Shown piece after piece: positions 8,574-18,225 of a DNA stretch of 64,000 bases. The DNA lies in contig JAFLBL010000001.1 of NCBI GenBank assembly GCA_017303855.1, forward strand, positions 501,978 through 565,977, written 5' to 3'. Every line of letters starts with the position of its first letter. Positions within the stretch are counted from its first letter, which is position 1. Source of the DNA: Chitinophagales bacterium (lineage in GTDB: Bacteria; Bacteroidota; Bacteroidia; Chitinophagales; Chitinophagaceae). The notes below the pieces were generated by a model. That model made no database searches. It was given only the letters and a program-made list of their open reading frames with translations, and had not been told where the DNA came from. Made by a program: the position numbers and the translations under genes.

Positions 8574-10244
8574 ATGCTAACAGATATTGCCATCTCCCAA
8601 TCGGCGCCTATCCGCCATATAAAAGATATTGCCGCAGCCCTGGGTATCAGTAATAATGACCTGGAGTACTATGGAAAACACAAAGCGAAACTCCCGCTGA
8701 AACTGATTGATGAAGAAAAAATAAAACAACATCACCTGATCCTTGTTACAGCTGTAACCCCCACCCCGGCCGGGGAGGGCAAGACTACCATCTCTGTGGG
8801 TTTATCGGATGGACTGAATGCCATTGGGAAAAAAGCAATGGCCGTTTTACGTGAACCTTCATTGGGGCCGGTTTTCGGATTGAAGGGTGGAGCCACCGGT
8901 GGCGGTTATTCCCAGATCATTCCGATGGAAGACATCAACCTGCATTTTACCGGCGACTTCAGTGCGATTGAAAAAGCCAACAACCTGCTCGCCGCACTGA
9001 TTGACCATAACCTGCAAAACAAAAAAAGAAGTCTGCAGATTGATCCGCGTACGATTGTATGGAAAAGAGTAATGGATATGAATGACCGGGCTCTCCGGCA
9101 TATTGTAATCGGTTTGGGAGGCACAGCCAATGGTATTACACGGGAAGACGGATTTAACATCACACCGGCGTCAGAGATCATGGCCATTCTTTGTATGAGC
9201 AGCGGGATGAATGACCTGAAAAAAAGACTGGGCAATATATATGTCGGCAGCACATTTAGCGGCGAACCGGTATTTGCCCGTGACCTGAATGCGGTCGGGG
9301 CCATGGCTATCCTGTTAAAAGACGCCATTAAGCCCAACCTTGTACAGACGCTGGAAGGCAATCCTGCCCTGTTACATGGCGGACCATTTGCCAGTATTGC
9401 ACAAGGCACCAATTCCATCCTGGCTACCAAAATGGGATTATCACTGAGTGAGTATGTGGTTACCGAAGCCGGATTTGCCGCCGACCTGGGGGCAGAAAAA
9501 TTCTTTGATATAAAATGCGTGACAGCCGGACTACGCCCCAAAGCCGTGGTCATGGTAACCACAGTGAGGGCCCTGCGCCATCATGGCGGTGCCAAGAAAG
9601 ATGAACTTACCATAGCCGATACCAAGCGCGTGGAGAAAGGCCTCGCCAACCTGGGCAAACACCTTGAGAATATGCGGCTGTTTGGTATGAAAGCCGTGGT
9701 GGCAATTAATAAGTACCCGGATGATAGTGCGGATGAAATCAATGCCATTAAGAAGTTCTGTAACCAATATGAAACTGAAGCCATCAGTTGTACTGGCTAT
9801 ACTGATGGTGGGAAAGGCATGACTGAACTGGCAGAAGCGGTAGCCGAACTGATCAATAAAGACGAGAGTGATTTCCGGCCATTATATAACGGCGACCTGA
9901 GTATGGAAGAAAAGATACACCGGATTGCCACTAAAGTATATGGCGCCGATGCGGTGGAATACTCTGTAAAAGCCAAATCCCAGTTGAAACATCTCCGCGA
10001 ACTGGGCTTTGAACAGATGCCCGTTTGTATGGCCAAAACACCTAAAAGTCTGTCGGATGATGAACGCAGGATCGGACGCCCTGAAAATTTTATAGTAACG
10101 GTCCGCGAATTTGAATTCGCCGCAGGTGCCGGTTTTGTGATTCCGATACTTGGGGAAATGATGCGGATGCCCGGTCTCCCGGCCATACCGGCTGCCGAGA
10201 GTATAGACATTGATGAGAACGGACTGATCACCGGGCTCAGCTGA
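8574..10244 (+). CDS. fhs: Formate--tetrahydrofolate ligase
   Basis: ATP-dependent joining of formate and tetrahydrofolate to 10-formyl-THF, feeding one-carbon units to purine synthesis and other pathways; cytoplasmic. The 556-aa length matches the family. The P-loop TPTPAGEGKTT (about residues 62-72), LREPSLGPVFGLKGGATGGG just after it, and the conserved segment FANIAHG-like HGGPFASIAQGTNS are diagnostic. The C-terminus AGAGFVIPILGEMMRMPGLP is also typical. The gene has its own upstream gap of 190 nt. Its stop codon abuts the end of the convergent dioxygenase gene with no base between. Confidence 0.97.
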   Translation: MLTDIAISQSAPIRHIKDIAAALGISNNDLEYYGKHKAKLPLKLIDEEKIKQHHLILVTAVTPTPAGEGKTTISVGLSDGLNAIGKKAMAVLREPSLGPVFGLKGGATGGGYSQIIPMEDINLHFTGDFSAIEKANNLLAALIDHNLQNKKRSLQIDPRTIVWKRVMDMNDRALRHIVIGLGGTANGITREDGFNITPASEIMAILCMSSGMNDLKKRLGNIYVGSTFSGEPVFARDLNAVGAMAILLKDAIKPNLVQTLEGNPALLHGGPFASIAQGTNSILATKMGLSLSEYVVTEAGFAADLGAEKFFDIKCVTAGLRPKAVVMVTTVRALRHHGGAKKDELTIADTKRVEKGLANLGKHLENMRLFGMKAVVAINKYPDDSADEINAIKKFCNQYETEAISCTGYTDGGKGMTELAEAVAELINKDESDFRPLYNGDLSMEEKIHRIATKVYGADAVEYSVKAKSQLKHLRELGFEQMPVCMAKTPKSLSDDERRIGRPENFIVTVREFEFAAGAGFVIPILGEMMRMPGLPAIPAAESIDIDENGLITGLS

Positions 10245-11126
10245 TTAACCGAACTGCACCGATGTCATATTCAGAGATCCGGCCACCAGCTGATCATTAA
10301 AAAAAACGGGGGCTTCATTTTTTCCCTGTAAGCCAAGAATATACATCAGCGGATAATAATGATCCGGTGTGGGAATGGCAAGCTTAGCCGATTTGCTGAG
10401 TGATTCATAACGGATCAACGACTGATGATCCCCATCCGTGATTTTCTGTTTAAACAATTCATGCATTTCTATGGCCCAGTCAAAACCGTAATTGGGCGTA
10501 TCCATTTTATCCCAGGCAATCATACGCAGGTTATGTACCATATTGCCACTGCCAATGATCAGCACTCCTTTACTGCGCAGGGCTGCTAATTCTTTTGCCA
10601 GGTTATAATGATATTCAGCACCTTTGCTGTAGTCTATACTCAGTTGCAACACCGGTATACCTGCATCAGGATACATTCTGCGTACAACCGTCCATGCCCC
10701 ATGATCAAGTCCCCAGTCATGATTAAGCCCCACATTTGTGGACGTAATCAGGGCTTTTGTTTCAGCAGCCAGTTGCGGATTTCCCGGAGCCGGGTATTGC
10801 ACGGCAAACAATTCTTCCGGAAAACCCCCAAAATCATGAATGGTCTGCGGCCGGTCCATTGCCGTTACAAATGTGCCGTTGGTCAGCCAGTGTGCAGACA
10901 CTACCAGGATGGCCTTGGGTACCGGAATAGACTTCGCGGTTTTTTCCCATTGCTGACTGAACGGATTATTCTCAATGCCATTCATGGGTGAACCATGCCC
11001 GATAAACAATACCGGCATCAGGCTTTCTTCCTGTGCCAGTCCGTCCGTAAATCGTTTCAATCCGGTTAATGCGCTCATACTGATCAGTCCTCCTGTTACT
11101 GTATATAAAAAATTCCTGCGTTTCAT
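10245..11126 (-). CDS. LigB-type extradiol dioxygenase family protein (DODA-like), probably exported
   Basis: 293 aa. The family includes YgiD/4,5-DOPA extradiol dioxygenase, which opens catechol rings with a metal ion. Family motifs are visible: FIGHGSPMNGI near the N-terminus, VVSAHW, and the DHGAWTVVRRMYPD segment, with His residues placed as metal ligands. Unlike E. coli YgiD it begins with KRRNFLYTVTGGLISMSALTG, which resembles a twin-arginine or membrane signal, suggesting transport out of the cytoplasm. The in vivo substrate is not known. The gene is monocistronic, with a 16-bp palindrome 33 nt upstream of its start. Confidence 0.82.
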   Translation of the reverse strand: MKRRNFLYTVTGGLISMSALTGLKRFTDGLAQEESLMPVLFIGHGSPMNGIENNPFSQQWEKTAKSIPVPKAILVVSAHWLTNGTFVTAMDRPQTIHDFGGFPEELFAVQYPAPGNPQLAAETKALITSTNVGLNHDWGLDHGAWTVVRRMYPDAGIPVLQLSIDYSKGAEYHYNLAKELAALRSKGVLIIGSGNMVHNLRMIAWDKMDTPNYGFDWAIEMHELFKQKITDGDHQSLIRYESLSKSAKLAIPTPDHYYPLMYILGLQGKNEAPVFFNDQLVAGSLNMTSVQFG

Positions 11127-11159
11127 TTGCTGAACAAAGATAGGAAATTCAGACTATTT

Positions 11160-11175
11160 CAATGTTTGAACATTG
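11160..11175. promoter_or_regulatory. Palindrome CAATGTT-TG-AACATTG upstream of dioxygenase gene
   Basis: Perfect 7-bp arms around TG, 33 nt upstream of the minus-strand start at 11126, where a promoter would be expected. It could be a dimeric regulator site. No regulator is suggested by the neighbours. Confidence 0.35.
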
Positions 11176-11192
11176 ATAAGATTATCATAAAA

Positions 11193-11217
11193 AGAACCCC
11201 GGCTGAACCGGGGCTCT
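11193..11217 (-). terminator. Terminator after aconitase
   Basis: The stem AGAACCCCGG/CCGGGGCTCT (one mismatch) closes CTGAA. Reading the minus strand it is followed by a T run, and it lies about 20 nt after the aconitase stop. Confidence 0.75.
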
Positions 11218-11238
11218 TATATACGTCACTTCTGCAAT

Positions 11239-13506
11239 TTATTTACCCGCCTGGCTGCGGATTACATTCAGCGCCCCGCCGGCTTTAAACCACTCAATTT
11301 GCTGTGCATTATAAGAGTGGCTGGCCACAATGGTATCGCTGCTGCCATCCGCATGATGCAACACTACTGAAAGTGGTGTGCCCGGCGTAAAGCTGGTCAG
11401 GCCGGCAATATCGATACTGTCATCTTCCTGTATTTTATCATAATCCTCTTTATTGGCAAACGTGAGTGCGAGCATGCCCTGTTTCTTCAGGTTGGTCTCA
11501 TGTATACGGGCAAAGGATTTAACCATAACCACCCGAACACCGAGGTGCCGCGGCTCCATCGCCGCGTGTTCACGGGATGAACCTTCCCCGTAATTCTCAT
11601 CTCCAATAACAATGGAACCCACACCTGCGGCTTTATACGCACGTTGTGTGGCGGGAACCGGACCATATTCACCAGTCAGCTGATTCTTTACATTATCCGT
11701 TTTTTCATTGTAAAAATTCACCGCTCCGATCAGCATATTGTTACTGATATTATCGAGGTGACCACGGAATTTGAGCCAGGGTCCGGCCATAGAGATATGA
11801 TCGGTCGTACATTTTCCTTTTGCCTTAATCAGCAGTTTCAACCCCTTCAGGTCAGTACCCTCCCAGGCAGCAAAAGGATAGAGTAACTGGAGCCGCTTGC
11901 TATCTGCTTTTACATCCAGTACTACCCCGCTGCCATCTTCTGCGGGAGCCTGGTATCCTGCATCTTCTACGGCAAATCCTTTTACCGGTAATTCATCTCC
12001 TGTTGGAGGATCCAGTTTTACCTGCTCCCCGTTTTCATTTGTCAGGGTATCTGTCAGCGGATTAAAGGTCAGGTCACCGGCAATTGCCAGGGCGGTTACC
12101 AATTCAGGGCTGGCCACAAATGCCAGTGTATTGGGGTTCCCGTCTGCACGTTTGGCAAAGTTGCGGTTAAAAGAATGCACTATAGTGTTGCGCTCCTGTT
12201 TTTCTGCGCCCATACGCTCCCACATACCGATACAGGGACCGCAGGCATTAGCAAAAACAGTGGCGCCGATTTTGGAAAATGTATCCAGGAAACCATCGCG
12301 CTCAATGGTATAACGTACCAGTTCGGAACCGGGTGTAATGGTAAACTCAGCCTTCGTTTTCAACCCTTTTTCCGCGACCTGTTTAGCGAGACTTACGGCG
12401 CGGCTGATATCTTCATAAGAAGAGTTGGTACAACTGCCGATCAGACCTACTTCTACTTTAGTGGGCCAGCCATTCTTTGCAGCCGCCTCTTTCATTTGAG
12501 AAATGGGCGTAGCCAGGTCCGGCGTAAAAGGACCATTCAGGTGGGGTTCCAGTTCACTCAGATTAATTTCAATAACCTTATCAAAATATTTTTCCGGATG
12601 CGCATATACATCAGCGTCACCAGTCAGGTATTCTTTGATCGCATCCGCGGCATCCGCCACTTCGGCACGACCGGTTGATTTCAGGTAACGGGCCATGCTC
12701 TCATCATAACCGAATGTAGACGTAGTGGCTCCGATTTCCGCGCCCATATTACATATCGTGCCTTTACCGGTACAACTCATGGAAGTTGCACCTTCACCAA
12801 AATATTCAACTATGGCATTGGTACCCCCTTTTACAGTAAGAATACCCGCCACCTTCAGAATCACATCCTTCGGAGAAGTCCAGCCATTCAGTTTACCCGT
12901 CAGTTTCACCCCGATCAGTTTGGGCATCAGCAGTTCCCAGCTCAGTCCGGCCATAACATCACAGGCATCCGCACCACCTACACCAATGGCGATCATACCC
13001 AGACCACCGGCATTTACCGTATGCGAATCGGTACCGATCATCATCCCCCCGGGGAATGCATAGTTTTCCAGCACGACCTGGTGAATAATACCCGCACCCG
13101 GTTTCCAGAAACCGATGCCGTATTTATTGGAAATGGAGGACAGAAAATTATACACTTCTTCATTATCAGATACGGCCTTGGTCAGATCCGATTTGCCTTC
13201 ATTTTTAGCAACAATCAGGTGATCACAATGAACCGTACTGGGTACGGCAACTTTTTTACGGCCGGTGGTATCAAACTGAAGTAATGCCATCTGGGCAGTT
13301 GCATCCTGCATAGCTACCCGGTCCGGCGCAAAATCCACATAGGCCTTGCCTCTTTCATAGTTCTTTACATCCACCCCTTCCCAAAGGTGGGCAAACAAAA
13401 TTTTCTCTGCCAGGGTCAGGGGACGTCCCAGTGCTTTACGGGCTGCATCCACTTTAGCAGGCATGCTGGCGTACGTCTTTTTAATGAGATCGAGGTCGAA
13501 TACCAT
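11239..13506 (-). CDS. acnA: Aconitate hydratase
   Basis: Converts citrate to isocitrate in the TCA cycle with a [4Fe-4S] cluster; cytoplasmic. The start at 13506 ([15 protein letters not shown]) is preferred because the upstream extension begins at a TTG. That gives 755 aa, the size of the mitochondrial-type enzyme. Cluster ligands lie in [13 protein letters not shown] (first Cys) and [11 protein letters not shown] (CxxC). The C-terminal swivel domain has [22 protein letters not shown], which includes the substrate-binding Ser and Arg. The symbol is by family resemblance; the mitochondrial-type clade could also be named differently. Monocistronic with its own terminator. Confidence 0.95.
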   Translation of the reverse strand: MVFDLDLIKKTYASMPAKVDAARKALGRPLTLAEKILFAHLWEGVDVKNYERGKAYVDFAPDRVAMQDATAQMALLQFDTTGRKKVAVPSTVHCDHLIVAKNEGKSDLTKAVSDNEEVYNFLSSISNKYGIGFWKPGAGIIHQVVLENYAFPGGMMIGTDSHTVNAGGLGMIAIGVGGADACDVMAGLSWELLMPKLIGVKLTGKLNGWTSPKDVILKVAGILTVKGGTNAIVEYFGEGATSMSCTGKGTICNMGAEIGATTSTFGYDESMARYLKSTGRAEVADAADAIKEYLTGDADVYAHPEKYFDKVIEINLSELEPHLNGPFTPDLATPISQMKEAAAKNGWPTKVEVGLIGSCTNSSYEDISRAVSLAKQVAEKGLKTKAEFTITPGSELVRYTIERDGFLDTFSKIGATVFANACGPCIGMWERMGAEKQERNTIVHSFNRNFAKRADGNPNTLAFVASPELVTALAIAGDLTFNPLTDTLTNENGEQVKLDPPTGDELPVKGFAVEDAGYQAPAEDGSGVVLDVKADSKRLQLLYPFAAWEGTDLKGLKLLIKAKGKCTTDHISMAGPWLKFRGHLDNISNNMLIGAVNFYNEKTDNVKNQLTGEYGPVPATQRAYKAAGVGSIVIGDENYGEGSSREHAAMEPRHLGVRVVMVKSFARIHETNLKKQGMLALTFANKEDYDKIQEDDSIDIAGLTSFTPGTPLSVVLHHADGSSDTIVASHSYNAQQIEWFKAGGALNVIRSQAGK

Positions 13507-13728
13507 GGAATTATTGTTTTTCAGATGATTAAACGAGGACAGAAACGGAATTTCTGCGATATCCGGCAAATTTAATCAAAAAGAAGGCTCCAAAAAAATG
13601 CAGACAGCCGGCCCCTCGAACCGGTTATTTCAAAGTATTCACTTAGCCGGATATAACTCATCCGCTTATTTTTCAAAATGAATCCGCACCAATCAACAGC
13701 AGTATCATATTAATAGAGAACTTTAAGC

Positions 13729-15330
13729 GTGTTCCAATCCATCCTCTGTAAACCCTTGCGGGCAACGCAATTAATCATTGCCATTTCAGCATTCAGCTGG
13801 TTGCTCAATCCGGTACTGGCTCAGTCACCGGTGCAACAGTTTTCCATGGCTTACAGCCGGTCGGATTCTTCAGCCTATACATATGATAAAACACCGGCCA
13901 GTCCGGGTACATTCTCTGGTTGTAACAGTACTGTGTATCGCTATAACTGGAAACAAGGAACAGAGAACCTTTTAAAACTGATCAGTTTTACCGCCAATGC
14001 AAGTTCCTTTACTGTATCCGGACGCGCTGATGCCCTGGTCAGAATACGAAGGGTGAACAACAGCCAGGTAACAGGAAACCGGTGTATAATTTATGGAGAA
14101 ACCACCCTGGCAACAGCCACCTGCTGTGTGAATCCTCAGCAACTGAATTTCAAAGTACCTTACAATGATGACATGAGTTCTTTCCTGAACAATAATGTGA
14201 TCAACCAGGGCACAGATAACCTTTTTACCAACAGCAACAACGGGGATGGCAATAACAATAATATTGAAAGGCTCGATGTATTGTTTACCGCCGGCTTGGT
14301 AACCAGTTATACCAATGAAGTGGGTTTTATTCTTTGTGAACGGGGAAATAACAATGCGCATGACGGATTCCGCATAGCTGCAATCACGGGAGTTGACCTG
14401 AACAACGACCCGGTCAGCTTTGGTGCTGTAAAAACCTGTTTTGCAGGAAATGGAGCTAACAACGGCAGCTGGGGGCATCCCAGCCAGGCCAATGGCAACA
14501 GGCAGATTGCTGCCTATGTATTACGGAAAGATGAAGCAGAACCCAACCTCCGGGTTTCCTCCAATGTAAACCAGGAGATCGGCGCTGTTTACTTTTCTCT
14601 GGCTGATCTCGGGATTGCACCCGGTCAACGGATATATGGATATTGCTTATTAGGCCCTGATGGTACCGCAAACCCATCCAGTGCCCAGATACTGAACTTA
14701 TCAAATACATCCGTTTATCCTACTGGTACCACTGAAGTGCAGGGAGGCGGACTTGACCTCATTGCCATTAATACCTATTTTATGACCGGACAAGCACTGG
14801 CAGAGAATACCATCAATGGATTTTCAGTGCAGGAACAAAACGGACTGGTACGACTGAACTGGCAGATAAATGCTCCTGATGAGTATCAGCAACTGGCAGT
14901 TGAACGTTCCGTGGATGGCATCCATTACGGTACCGTTGCCACTATGGCACCCGCTTGCATACAATATACTGACAACCCGGATGTCCGTTATATATATTAT
15001 CGCCTGAAACTGGTTACAAAAAACAACCAGGTTATTTACAGTCCCGTTCAACAACTTGCTTTAAAAGGTCTTAATCACCAGCCCAGGCTTTACCCGACCG
15101 TATTCACTGGCGAAACAAGCCTGATAGCCGAACATATCCCCGCCGGCGTATATACGGTGCGTTTAGTACAACCAGATGGCCGTTTGGTCCGGCAACATAC
15201 AGAACACCTTATTGAAAACCAGGCAACAATAACTGCCCGGCCGGACAAAAACTACAAAGGAGTCCTGTTTATCCACCTTATAAATAATCAAAACGGGCAG
15301 ACATTTTGTTTCCGTCTACTCATACATTAA
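13729..15330 (+). CDS. Secreted protein of unknown function with degenerate T9SS-like C-terminus
   Basis: 533 aa from a GTG start; an in-frame stop at 13714 rules out a longer form. The next ATG would remove the signal peptide (QLIIAISAFSWLLNPVLAQ). The body is Asn-rich (NSNNGDGNNNNIERLDVLF) with beta-strand spacing and no enzyme motif I recognise. The end (about 445-533: QPRLYPTVFTGETSLIAEHIPAGVYTVRLVQPDGRLVRQ) resembles a type IX sorting domain, but the usual YPNP is YPTV. It is probably an exported or surface protein. The first ~370 residues may bind ligands; this is only inferred. Confidence 0.7.
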   Translation: MFQSILCKPLRATQLIIAISAFSWLLNPVLAQSPVQQFSMAYSRSDSSAYTYDKTPASPGTFSGCNSTVYRYNWKQGTENLLKLISFTANASSFTVSGRADALVRIRRVNNSQVTGNRCIIYGETTLATATCCVNPQQLNFKVPYNDDMSSFLNNNVINQGTDNLFTNSNNGDGNNNNIERLDVLFTAGLVTSYTNEVGFILCERGNNNAHDGFRIAAITGVDLNNDPVSFGAVKTCFAGNGANNGSWGHPSQANGNRQIAAYVLRKDEAEPNLRVSSNVNQEIGAVYFSLADLGIAPGQRIYGYCLLGPDGTANPSSAQILNLSNTSVYPTGTTEVQGGGLDLIAINTYFMTGQALAENTINGFSVQEQNGLVRLNWQINAPDEYQQLAVERSVDGIHYGTVATMAPACIQYTDNPDVRYIYYRLKLVTKNNQVIYSPVQQLALKGLNHQPRLYPTVFTGETSLIAEHIPAGVYTVRLVQPDGRLVRQHTEHLIENQATITARPDKNYKGVLFIHLINNQNGQTFCFRLLIH

Positions 15331-15377
15331 AGGCAAAGGTCTTTTTGAAATACGGGAAATTGCTGTACTTTCGGAAT

Positions 15378-15599
15378 ATGAACAATTTTAAAGATTTCGT
15401 TGAGTGGAACGCATTCGGTGTCTGTACGGCCATTGGCAACAGACTGGGTATTGCCACCAGCAAAATCAGGCAGTACTTTATGTATGCCTCTGTGCTGACC
15501 ATGGGTTCCCCGATCATCCTCTATATGGTCCTGGCTTTTTTCCGGAATGTCCGGAAATATGTAATGGCGGCCAAACGCAATCCCTGGTATTACCTGTAA
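15378..15599 (+). CDS. PspC domain-containing small membrane protein
   Basis: 73 aa from the ATG at 15378. The PspC-like pattern is clear: an N-terminal segment with VCTAIGNRLGIATSKIRQYF, one membrane helix (YASVLTMGSPIILYMVLAFF) and a basic C-terminal tail. PspC-type proteins are linked to envelope stress responses, but the small stand-alone forms in Bacteroidota have no settled role. It lies 47 nt behind the secreted protein gene and ends before a small hairpin at 15607-15628. Confidence 0.8.
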   Translation: MNNFKDFVEWNAFGVCTAIGNRLGIATSKIRQYFMYASVLTMGSPIILYMVLAFFRNVRKYVMAAKRNPWYYL

Positions 15600-15606
15600 A
15601 AGAAAA

Positions 15607-15628
15607 CGCCACTCCTTACGGAATGGCG
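15607..15628. terminator. Hairpin between convergent pspC-like and M56 peptidase genes
   Basis: The stem CGCCACTCC/GGAATGGCG (one G.T-type pair) closes TTAC. It sits between two convergent stop codons and could serve both genes. Confidence 0.55.
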
Positions 15629-15650
15629 CCTGGTTTATGCAGGGCTATAC

Positions 15651-17618
15651 TTATTGCTTTGTTTTAATCACCAGCACCCCGTTTTTCCCTTTATCACCAT
15701 AAACGGCAGTAGCTTTCTCCCCTTTCAATACATCAATTGATTCAATCTGCTCCGGTTTTAAATGATCCATTGCTTCTTTCGTGGAGATATCCCCGTTAAT
15801 TACATATAAGGGCTGCGCTTCGTCCTTTAATTTGATCCGTACAACACCTTCCTTTGCATTTTCTCCGTATAACGCAATGGCTGAATTTCCTTTCAGTACA
15901 TCAACCGATGCAATCTGCTCCGGACTAATTTTTTCCATTTCATATTTAGTGGAAATTTTTCCATTAATCACATAGATCAGATTATCCGGCAAAGGCTTTC
16001 CTTCCGCTGATACACCACTCAGTTTAACTCCTTCCACCTTTACACCGTGTACGGGCGCTGCCGGCGCAGGAGGCGGTGGTGGAGGCGCCGGGTAAAGTGC
16101 ATCAAATTTTTTCTTTTCCTCAGGATTCGTCAGATCATATTCTTCCCGCTTCCCGTTTTTTAATTCTACAATAGCTTTTCCTCCCTTCCGTATATTGATT
16201 GACTTAACATGTTCCGGCAACTTAACCGGCACTGGTGGTTTTGCATACCCAGTCACCACAATTTCACCCTGCGGATAAGCTGGTGCTAACGGATGTCCTT
16301 CTGCCAAAACTTCTGCAGCAGGTACGGGTGGCGCAATCGGGTATCCCTGTACAACAATCACATCTTTGGGATCTGCCGGGGCAGCCGGATAACCCTGAAC
16401 CCACACTTCATTATACTGACCCTTTGGTGCTGGCGGGGCAATTGCACCCGGAGGAACCGGGAACCTGCCATATTTTTTTACACCTGCATTCATTTCCTCC
16501 GCATTATCAGTATGGTAAATTTCAGTTTTCCCATCGTTTTTTATGACATGTATCATCGCTACTGAATTATCATTATGATATACCCAACCCAGGTTCTTTA
16601 CTCCCTGATTTCTGTCGAGGAATTCTTTTAATGTCCCTTTACCCTTTGGAGCAGGAGGAGGTGGTGGTGGAGGTACTGGCAACTTATCGGGTATGGTATC
16701 ATTACCTGTTACCAATGCTGTTGTTACCTGTTCATTACGGGGCACCTGTTTCTTCCATTCATTCCGGAATGCCAGCAGCATTACCGAAACCAACGGAAGA
16801 ACAAACATAAATTTCACCAAATGGACTTTGGCACTGCGGAGTTTGTTCATCATGGCAATTCTTTTTTTTAGTGAAGAAAAATTAAACTGATTGGCTATAC
16901 TGAATTGATTGTTCCCGACGACTTTTAATAAAAGGTACTGATATTGCTTCCGGTCCATCCCCTGCTCCAGCACCTGCCGGTCAGCAATAAACTCCAGGTT
17001 TTGCCGGATTGATTTTTTTAATAACCAGGCAAAGGGATTATACCAGTTAAACAGACAAAGCAACTCGCCCCAGATGATATCCACACTGTGCTTTTGTTTT
17101 ACATGTACAAACTCATGACGTATGATCTCTTCCAGCTCCTGAATGGTATGCTGATCTTTATTAATAAAGATGGAATCGCCAAAAGAAAACGGAATAATCG
17201 CAGCATCCACCTGGTATAAACGCATCCCATCCTCACTGAGCAGCACCGCATTCCGCCGCATCCGGCGGATGGACCACAACTGTATACAAAAACGGATCAG
17301 CATGATCAGTATACCGGTGAGCAGGACCAGTCCTGCATAATCCCAGAGACCGAGTGTCACTGATTCATCAGGTTCATTTATAAAATTCTGCCCCAGCACA
17401 GGCACCCAGGAGATCACCGCATTATTTTTAATAGCTGATTGTTCAAGCGCTATGGAAATATCAATAAACGGCAGAAAGAAACACAACACGGAATAACCCA
17501 TAAGGTACCAGCGGTTCCAGTTGTAAAAGGTCAACCGGCGAAGTACAAGATGGTAAAACAGGAATACCACGCCAAGACTTAGCGATACTTTCAAGATATA
17601 AATGAAAATAAACGGCAT
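15651..17618 (-). CDS. M56 (BlaR1-type) membrane metallopeptidase with proline-rich region and two plug-like C-terminal repeats
   Basis: 655 aa. Membrane helices at about 1-30, 40-60 and 90-115 precede the cytoplasmic zinc site HEFVH (168-172), the BlaR1/MecR1 motif. A further helix lies near 268-285. In place of a penicillin-binding sensor domain there is a long Pro-rich linker (PVPPPPPPPAPKG, then PPAPKGQYNEVWVQGYPAAP). Two homologous ~60-residue modules follow (about 545-599 and 600-655), each with YVINGxISTK and SxDVLKGxxAxxxYGxxxKxGVxxIK. That pattern is the TonB-dependent receptor plug motif. The BlaI repressor gene lies 61 nt upstream on the same strand, so the pair probably forms a sense-and-cleave switch. 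The signal is unknown. Confidence 0.85.
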   Translation of the reverse strand: MPFIFIYILKVSLSLGVVFLFYHLVLRRLTFYNWNRWYLMGYSVLCFFLPFIDISIALEQSAIKNNAVISWVPVLGQNFINEPDESVTLGLWDYAGLVLLTGILIMLIRFCIQLWSIRRMRRNAVLLSEDGMRLYQVDAAIIPFSFGDSIFINKDQHTIQELEEIIRHEFVHVKQKHSVDIIWGELLCLFNWYNPFAWLLKKSIRQNLEFIADRQVLEQGMDRKQYQYLLLKVVGNNQFSIANQFNFSSLKKRIAMMNKLRSAKVHLVKFMFVLPLVSVMLLAFRNEWKKQVPRNEQVTTALVTGNDTIPDKLPVPPPPPPPAPKGKGTLKEFLDRNQGVKNLGWVYHNDNSVAMIHVIKNDGKTEIYHTDNAEEMNAGVKKYGRFPVPPGAIAPPAPKGQYNEVWVQGYPAAPADPKDVIVVQGYPIAPPVPAAEVLAEGHPLAPAYPQGEIVVTGYAKPPVPVKLPEHVKSINIRKGGKAIVELKNGKREEYDLTNPEEKKKFDALYPAPPPPPPAPAAPVHGVKVEGVKLSGVSAEGKPLPDNLIYVINGKISTKYEMEKISPEQIASVDVLKGNSAIALYGENAKEGVVRIKLKDEAQPLYVINGDISTKEAMDHLKPEQIESIDVLKGEKATAVYGDKGKNGVLVIKTKQ

Positions 17619-17626
17619 TGGAAATA

Positions 17627-17688
17627 GTTTAGGTGTTTAGGTGTTTAGAACACCCGACTCAAGACTCCCGACTCAAGACTCAAGACTC
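17627..17688 (-). repeat. Octad CTAAACAC and heptad GAGTC(T/G)(T/G) arrays between blaI-like and M56 genes
   Basis: On the plus strand, two GTGTTTAG octads preceded by a partial copy (17627-17648) are followed by five exact-length heptads CCGACTC or AAGACTC (17654-17688). In the sense of the blaI-like gene they read GAGTCTT/GAGTCGG, then CTAAACAC. The first heptads overlap the last codons and stop of blaI (stop at 17680-17682). Confidence 0.85.
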
Positions 17689-18039
17689 TCCCTTCTCTAT
17701 CAGATGAATAATCTCCTTCAGTTCTTTGGCAGAAAGCTTTTTCTGTTCCACAATAAAGTTCACCATCTCTTTATAAGAGTTATCAAAATATTCCCGCACT
17801 ACTTTCCCCATAAATTTCTTCTTATACTCTTCTTCCGAAACGGCGGGCTTATAGAGATAGGCATTGCCCAGCAACCGGCTGGTCAGGAAGCCTTTTTTCT
17901 CCAGGTTTTTTATTGTGGAAGCCACCGTAGTGTAAGGAATATCTTTGTCCAGGAATTCCATAAAGGCTTTTACATTGCCTTCACCCGTACGCCATACAGC
18001 CTGCATGGTTTCCTCTTCAGCATGCGTGAGTTTATCCAT
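17680..18039 (-). CDS. BlaI/MecI family transcriptional repressor
   Basis: 119 aa, standard for BlaI/MecI/CopY repressors. The winged-helix DNA-binding part covers MDKLTHAEEETMQAVW, DIPYTTVASTIKNLEKKGFLTSRLLGNAYLY (recognition helix in TTVASTIKNLEKKG). The C-terminal helical dimerisation part includes EYFDNSYKEMVNFIV, where such repressors are cleaved by the partner protease. It is first in an operon with the M56 peptidase. Two palindromic operators lie between its promoter -7 element and its start, which indicates autorepression. Confidence 0.93.
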   Translation of the reverse strand: MDKLTHAEEETMQAVWRTGEGNVKAFMEFLDKDIPYTTVASTIKNLEKKGFLTSRLLGNAYLYKPAVSEEEYKKKFMGKVVREYFDNSYKEMVNFIVEQKKLSAKELKEIIHLIEKGES

Positions 18040-18043
18040 TTTC

Positions 18044-18091
18044 TACGAAGTTTTCGTAAATCTACGAATATTTCGTAGAGTACCAAATTTA
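18044..18091 (-). promoter_or_regulatory. blaI-like promoter with tandem palindromic operators
   Basis: Operator 1 is TACGAA-GTT-TTCGTA (18044-18058). Operator 2 is CTACGAA-TAT-TTCGTAG (18062-18078). Their centres are 19 nt apart. On the minus strand a perfect Bacteroidota -7 element (TAnnTTTG, read as TAAATTTG) lies at 18084-18091, directly before operator 2, so bound repressor would cover the transcription start. This is inferred autoregulation by the BlaI-like repressor encoded 5 nt downstream. Confidence 0.75.
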
Positions 18092-18190
18092 TATTTTGTT
18101 AAATCCCCTGGCAGGGATGAGGGGACACGGATGACATGGCTCACACAGATATCCAGGGATTAATTGAGTAAACACCGAAGAAGGGGCTGT

Positions 18191-18218
18191 TGACTCCCGA
18201 CTCCCGACTAATGACTTG
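18191..18218 (-). repeat. Heptad repeat after the cysteine desulfurase gene
   Basis: Four heptads on the plus strand (TGACTCC, CGACTCC, CGACTAA, TGACTTG) end 7 nt beyond the minus-strand stop codon at 18226. In gene sense they read AGTCGGGAGTCGGG, the same family as near blaI, hxlR and the ywqK-like gene. Confidence 0.8.
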
Positions 18219-18225
18219 TACTTCC

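Noticed and set aside
13507..13569. N-terminal extension of aconitase
   Set aside because: It begins at a TTG and carries no family sequence. The ATG at 13506 gives the usual N-terminus.
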